Of a stretch of 10,095 bases of DNA, positions 7,219 through 10,095 are shown piece after piece. Both the position numbers and the translations under genes were made by a program. Below the pieces are notes generated by a model. The model worked only from the letters and a program-made list of their open reading frames with translations. It was not told where the DNA came from and made no database searches. Positions within the stretch are counted from its first letter, which is position 1. Each line of letters begins with the position of its first letter. The stretch is from an uncultured Gammaproteobacteria bacterium (GTDB lineage: Bacteria; Pseudomonadota; Gammaproteobacteria; Pseudomonadales; Azotimanducaceae): positions 1 to 10,095 of the forward strand of contig CAJWLI010000038.1 of assembly GCA_913043075.1 (NCBI GenBank), written 5' to 3'.

Positions 7219-7917
7219 ATGACCATAGACCAGTATCTCCAGATTGCAAGTAAAGAAACGCTTAAACTAACGCCAGAACACTATTCCCTGGTCAAAAGGA
7301 CAGCGCTTTATCTAAAAACTCGCCTTCCAGCAAATATTGAGGTCGAAGACTTGATGCAATCGGGACTTGAAGGGCTAATGCAGGCTTCCAGCTCTTACGA
7401 TGATACGAGAGGGGTTACTTTTGATCAGTTTGCTAGGACACGAATTCGGGGAGCCATGCTCGACGAGGTGCGCAGACTCTCTCCTGCGACACGGACCACC
7501 ATTAATATAAAAAGAGAACAAAACGCAGCAATAGCCCATCTTTCAAATCATCTTGGCCGAAACCCTGCTAGCGCGGAAGTTGCGGTATACCTAGGAAAAG
7601 ATATCGAGACTTATGAAAAAGAAAGGCTGATAGCGCAGGGAAGCGACTCAGTGAGCTCCGATGCAAGCCCAGATTTGGTTCCAGATCAATATGACGAGGC
7701 ATCTGAGCCATCAAATGTTTTAGAAAAACAAGAGACTCTCGATGAGCTAAAAACGCTGATAGGAGATCTTCCCGAGCGCTCTCAGTTAATATTGTCTTTG
7801 TACTACGTTGAGGAGCTAACCCTCAAGGAGATCGCAGACGTAATTTCAGTCTCTGAATCAAGAATAAGCCAAATCCTTACCGAGACAGCAACAAAGTTAA
7901 GAACGAGGCTTAAATAA
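7219..7917 (+). CDS. fliA: FliA, flagellar sigma factor 28
   Basis: This 232-residue protein is the RNA polymerase sigma factor for late flagellar genes. Region 2 (about 22-93) contains V-E-D-L-M-Q-S-G-L-E-G-L and F-A-R-T-R-I-R-G-A-M-L-D-E-V-R-R. Region 3 (about 97-140) has H-L-G-R-N-P-A-S-A-E-V-A-V-Y-L-G. Region 4 (about 175-231) holds the helix-turn-helix L-T-L-K-E-I-A-D-V-I-S-V-S-E-S-R-I-S-Q-I-L. Directly after D-E-V-R-R the usual W-x-P-R stretch is replaced by L-S-P-A-T-R-T, which may affect recognition of the -10 box. The ribosome binding site is weak (TCTGG, 7 bases before the ATG). An in-frame stop at 7180 and the lack of other starts support this ATG. It lies 73 bases after flhG, and I see no promoter of its own. 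Confidence 0.95.
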   Translation: MTIDQYLQIASKETLKLTPEHYSLVKRTALYLKTRLPANIEVEDLMQSGLEGLMQASSSYDDTRGVTFDQFARTRIRGAMLDEVRRLSPATRTTINIKREQNAAIAHLSNHLGRNPASAEVAVYLGKDIETYEKERLIAQGSDSVSSDASPDLVPDQYDEASEPSNVLEKQETLDELKTLIGDLPERSQLILSLYYVEELTLKEIADVISVSESRISQILTETATKLRTRLK

Positions 7918-7919
7918 CC

Positions 7920-8441
7920 ATGGCTCTGTTCAAAGGACTAAAAGAAACAAAAGAACGAAAAAAAGCCAAATCTTTTTACGAGCAAATGCCAAAACTTAGT
8001 GGCGATCCTCGTGAAATAAGAAAGCTGAGAGCATTAATTAGCGCAAGATTGACGGGCTTCATTGATATGACTTTCATTGAGGGAGCCAAGGACATGGAGC
8101 GTTTTCAAGAATCAGGGACAGCAGGCATAGATTCTGGTGGCTTTTCGAGTGCCTATAAAGCAGTAAAAACCGTGGGCGGCCTAGTTATAGTTTATCTTCC
8201 TCAGAAATACACAAATTTTTTCTATGATTTGGGTGCTAGATATCAGTCTGCACATTTGACAAAAATTCGAGTTATTGCGTTAGCAGACGACACCTCAAAA
8301 GAAATTTCTCAAATTCTTAACCTAGATAATGAATTATCTCCCTTGGGGTTTTTGAGGATTGAAGCCGAGAACGAAGAGTCGGAGTCTAGTTCAGATCAAG
8401 ATCAAGGCGAAATCGGAAAAGACCCTGGCAGTAGTTCCTAA
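7920..8441 (+). CDS. Unrecognised protein at the end of the flhA-fliA operon
   Basis: This 173-residue protein belongs to no family I recognise. Its ATG lies 2 bases after the fliA stop, with GAGG (7905-7908) inside the end of fliA, so it is very likely co-translated. The first 20 residues are strongly basic (K-E-T-K-E-R-K-K-A-K). Residues 30-65 look helical. Residues 80-150 have an alternating strand-helix pattern (G-G-L-V-I-V-Y-L at 87-93, K-I-R-V-I-A-L at 115-121, L-G-F-L-R-I-E-A at 142-149) suggestive of a small alpha/beta domain. The last 25 residues are acidic and Ser-rich. There is no signal peptide or membrane segment, so it is probably cytosolic. In Pseudomonas the gene after fliA is cheY, but the receiver acidic pair, phospho-Asp and Lys are not evident here. 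A flagellar or chemotaxis role is inferred from operon position only. Confidence 0.8.
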   Translation: MALFKGLKETKERKKAKSFYEQMPKLSGDPREIRKLRALISARLTGFIDMTFIEGAKDMERFQESGTAGIDSGGFSSAYKAVKTVGGLVIVYLPQKYTNFFYDLGARYQSAHLTKIRVIALADDTSKEISQILNLDNELSPLGFLRIEAENEESESSSDQDQGEIGKDPGSSS

Positions 8442-8471
8442 GCTAAGATGACTTAACTAGAAGTAACTCTT

Positions 8472-8488
8472 TAAAAAGCCCCGGCTTA
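8472..8488 (-). terminator. Weak candidate terminator after trpS
   Basis: On the minus strand, just after the trpS stop, AAGC-CGGG-GCTT forms a 4-base-pair hairpin followed by T residues (GCTTTTTA). It lies in the 48-base gap between two converging genes, where a terminator is expected. The stem is short, so the call is weak. On the plus strand the same hairpin has no T run after it. Confidence 0.25.
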
Positions 8489-8489
8489 T

Positions 8490-9500
8490 CTAAAAACCCT
8501 TTATCCCCACAGCCCCTCTAACGCTTCGCAAAACAGGATCAGCAACCGCTCTCGCTTTTTCAGCTCCCTCTTTTAAAGTAATTTCGAGGTAATGGCGGTC
8601 CAATATGATTCTCTGATATTCCTCGCGGAATGGCCTCAACCTATTATCAATAATTTCAATAAGAACTTCCTTGATTTTACCCCAACCGAGTCCCTCTTCG
8701 TAGCTCCGACGCATATCCTCGATTTCCTGAGCACTTCCGAACGCTTTCACGATTTTGAATAAATTGCAGCCCGATGGCTGCTTTGGCTGACCAGGCTCCA
8801 ATGAATTAGTTTTAATTCTCTTAATGAGCTTACTCAAATTATTTGTATCGGTAAAAATTGGAATTATGTTCCCGTAGCTTTTGCTCATTTTCCTGCCATC
8901 CAATCCAGGAATAATGCCAGCTTCGTCGCTAATCTGATCCTCAGGAATAGTAAAAATCTTTCCATAGTGGTGATTAAATCTGTTAGCTATATCTCTAGTC
9001 ATCTCTAGATGCTGCTTCTGATCATTCCCGACAGGCACTAGATCGGCATTAAACATAAGAATGTCAGCGGCCATCAAAATAGGGTAATTGAATAAGCCCA
9101 TGGTTATTCCGCGATCCGGGTCAGCTGAACCCTCTTGATCATTATTCGCCACAGCCGCTTTATAGGCATGAGAGCGGTTAAGCAATCCCTTGGCTGTGAG
9201 ACATCCAAGAACCCAAGCCAACTCCATGATTTGTGGTACATCCGACTGTCTGTAGAAAGTGACTTTTTTAGGATCTAGACCGCAGGACAGCCAGGTAGCA
9301 GCTACCTCAAAGCTTGAACTATGCGTAAGCTCAGGTTCGTGGTTTTTTATCAACGAATGGTAATCTGCCAAAAAAAGAAAGGAGTCCGTGTCTTTCGATT
9401 TGCTGGCTTCTATTGCGGGCAAAACTGCTCCCACTAAGTTTCCGATGTGGGGAGTACCACTAGTCGTTACACCAGTTAATATTCTTTTCTTATCTTTCAA
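8490..9500 (-). CDS. trpS: Tryptophanyl-tRNA synthetase
   Basis: This 336-residue class Ic aminoacyl-tRNA synthetase charges tRNA-Trp with tryptophan using ATP. The HIGH-type motif is P-H-I-G-N at residues 17-21 and the KMSKS loop is exact at 204-208 (G-R-K-M-S-K-S-Y-G-N). Other family stretches are F-L-A-D-Y-H-S-L-I-K, F-Y-R-Q-S-D-V-P, G-L-L-N-R-S-H-A-Y-K-A, Y-P-I-L-M-A-A-D-I-L and V-G-N-D-Q-K-Q-H. The T-T-S-G-T-P-H-I-G-N form resembles the Pseudomonas enzyme rather than E. coli TrpS, but without that enzyme's C-terminal extension. The start is a TTG with only a weak GGAT upstream; the family N-terminus (R-I-L-T-G) lies a few residues in, so this start fits. It is 33 bases after the cupin gene, on the same strand, and converges on the flagellar operon. 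It has no evident link to motility. Confidence 0.97.
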   Translation of the reverse strand: MKDKKRILTGVTTSGTPHIGNLVGAVLPAIEASKSKDTDSFLFLADYHSLIKNHEPELTHSSSFEVAATWLSCGLDPKKVTFYRQSDVPQIMELAWVLGCLTAKGLLNRSHAYKAAVANNDQEGSADPDRGITMGLFNYPILMAADILMFNADLVPVGNDQKQHLEMTRDIANRFNHHYGKIFTIPEDQISDEAGIIPGLDGRKMSKSYGNIIPIFTDTNNLSKLIKRIKTNSLEPGQPKQPSGCNLFKIVKAFGSAQEIEDMRRSYEEGLGWGKIKEVLIEIIDNRLRPFREEYQRIILDRHYLEITLKEGAEKARAVADPVLRSVRGAVGIKGF

Positions 9501-9521
9501 AACTTGAATCCAAAACGGAGA

Positions 9522-9534
9522 AAAGGATTCCTTT
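9522..9534. repeat. Short inverted repeat between the cupin gene and trpS
   Basis: AAAGGA and TCCTTT flank a single T, giving a 13-base near-perfect palindrome that overlaps the last base of the cupin stop codon. On the minus-strand transcript it could fold as a 5-bp stem with a 3-base loop. It may be a weak terminator, an operator-like site or chance. Confidence 0.35.
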
Positions 9535-10079
9535 CAACTAAAGGCATTCACGCCCCCGGTAAAGTCGTATTTGAACGTAGGATTTCCAGATATGGCTCCA
9601 TCAGCATGGACTATATGGGTAGAGGAGCTAGACCAATCGATGAAATCACTCACCGTTAAATTCCCTATCCTCTCTGAATTTGGATCAGGTTCCGAGTGAT
9701 TTTGAAGAAGAACCTCAGTATCTCCCTCAAAAATTCCAACAGTCTCAAAACCTTCCGGACAGTCACTAAAGGGAGTATGAAATGAGCCCGCGGCTTCGTA
9801 AGAAAACATGCCAGTCAAAATTCGACTCTCAACTGGGTTCTTAGACTCACGATATCCGTACCAACCGCGCACTGTCCAAGCCATGGCTCTGCAGATATGA
9901 AAATGTGAGGGGAAGTCTGGAGCGCCCCCATCCATCTTATAACTAAAAGCTACAGTGTTAGTTGGCTCATGAACTGTTAACACCTTAAAGTAGGATCCCT
10001 CTCCTACCTCAACCCATTTAAGATCTTTCATTTGAACGTCTGCAGTAATCTTTTCCATAGCTTGTAAATTAAGACCCAT
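9534..10079 (-). CDS. Cupin-fold protein of the 2,4'-dihydroxyacetophenone dioxygenase-like type
   Basis: This small single-domain cupin has no signal peptide. From the ATG at 10079 it is 181 residues; a second ATG two codons upstream (10085) is possible, but GGGAG (10090-10086) touches that one and lies 6 bases before the ATG at 10079, which I prefer. The upstream frame is open to the window edge, so a longer protein cannot be excluded. In the two-residue-longer numbering, H-F-H at 61-63 and S-F-H-T-P at 101-105 are candidate metal ligands. W-T-V-R-G-W-Y-G-Y-R-E, F-S-Y-E-A-A-G-S-F-H-T-P and I-F-E-G resemble DAD-type and ChrR-like cupins, which hold iron or another metal and cleave diketones or act as sensors. 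The substrate cannot be read from sequence. It precedes trpS on the same strand with a 33-base gap. Confidence 0.75.
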   Translation of the reverse strand: MGLNLQAMEKITADVQMKDLKWVEVGEGSYFKVLTVHEPTNTVAFSYKMDGGAPDFPSHFHICRAMAWTVRGWYGYRESKNPVESRILTGMFSYEAAGSFHTPFSDCPEGFETVGIFEGDTEVLLQNHSEPDPNSERIGNLTVSDFIDWSSSSTHIVHADGAISGNPTFKYDFTGGVNAFS

Positions 10080-10085
10080 CGCCAT

Positions 10086-10090
10086 CTCCC
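10086..10090 (-). promoter_or_regulatory. Ribosome binding site of the cupin gene
   Basis: GGGAG on the minus strand directly abuts the ATG at 10085 but is 6 bases from the ATG at 10079. This spacing favours the second ATG as the start. Confidence 0.5.
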
Positions 10091-10095
10091 AGTTC

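Noticed and set aside
8442..8489. Strong bidirectional terminator between the converging genes
   Set aside because: Only a 4-base-pair hairpin with a T run on the minus strand is visible, so no strong terminator can be claimed for the flagellar operon.
1..10095. CRISPR arrays, tRNA/rRNA genes, insertion sequences or phage genes
   Set aside because: No direct-repeat arrays, tRNA-like folds, transposase motifs or terminal inverted repeats were seen. The window is densely coding with conserved chromosomal genes.

Overview
The window is a flagellar gene block from a gammaproteobacterium with a single polar flagellum, followed by two unrelated genes. The order flhA–flhF–flhG(fleN)–fliA on the plus strand is the polar-flagellum order known from Pseudomonas and Vibrio. 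FlgP and FlgT homologues point to the outer-membrane basal-body rings (H ring) of sheathed or fast polar flagella, as in Vibrio and other marine gammaproteobacteria. Base composition looks moderately AT-rich. The species cannot be named from the sequence.

Layout: positions 1-3187 hold a minus-strand operon read right to left: an FlgP/LPP20 lipoprotein, an FlgT-like periplasmic ring protein, a lipoprotein with a LysM-like domain, and a FliK-like protein cut by the left edge. The genes are tightly packed (a TAATG overlap and a 4-base gap). Positions 3188-3335 are a divergent control region. It carries a well-matched sigma-54 promoter (-24 GG / -12 GC) facing flhA and, overlapping it on the other strand, a weaker sigma-28-like promoter facing flgP. 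Positions 3336-8441 hold a plus-strand operon: flhA, a short and divergent flhF, flhG, fliA and an unrecognised 173-residue protein, joined by overlaps or short gaps. Positions 8490-10085 hold two minus-strand genes converging on it: a DAD-type cupin and tryptophanyl-tRNA synthetase (trpS).

How the genes fit together: FlhA is the export gate of the flagellar type III apparatus. FlhF and FlhG set the number and position of flagella. FliA switches on late genes and may act on the flgP operon across the shared control region. FlgP, FlgT and the LysM lipoprotein would build or anchor the outer rings, and FliK would set hook length.

The most unusual points are these. FlhF keeps its N-terminal segment and P-loop but lacks the DTYR and DTAGR motifs of the SRP-type GTPases. 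FlhG has no room for the N-terminal DQAxxLR activator helix, because a stop codon lies four codons before its start. An unknown protein sits where Pseudomonas has cheY. FliA lacks the conserved W-x-P-R stretch in region 2. Together these suggest a diverged version of the polar flagellar control circuit rather than a wholly new system.
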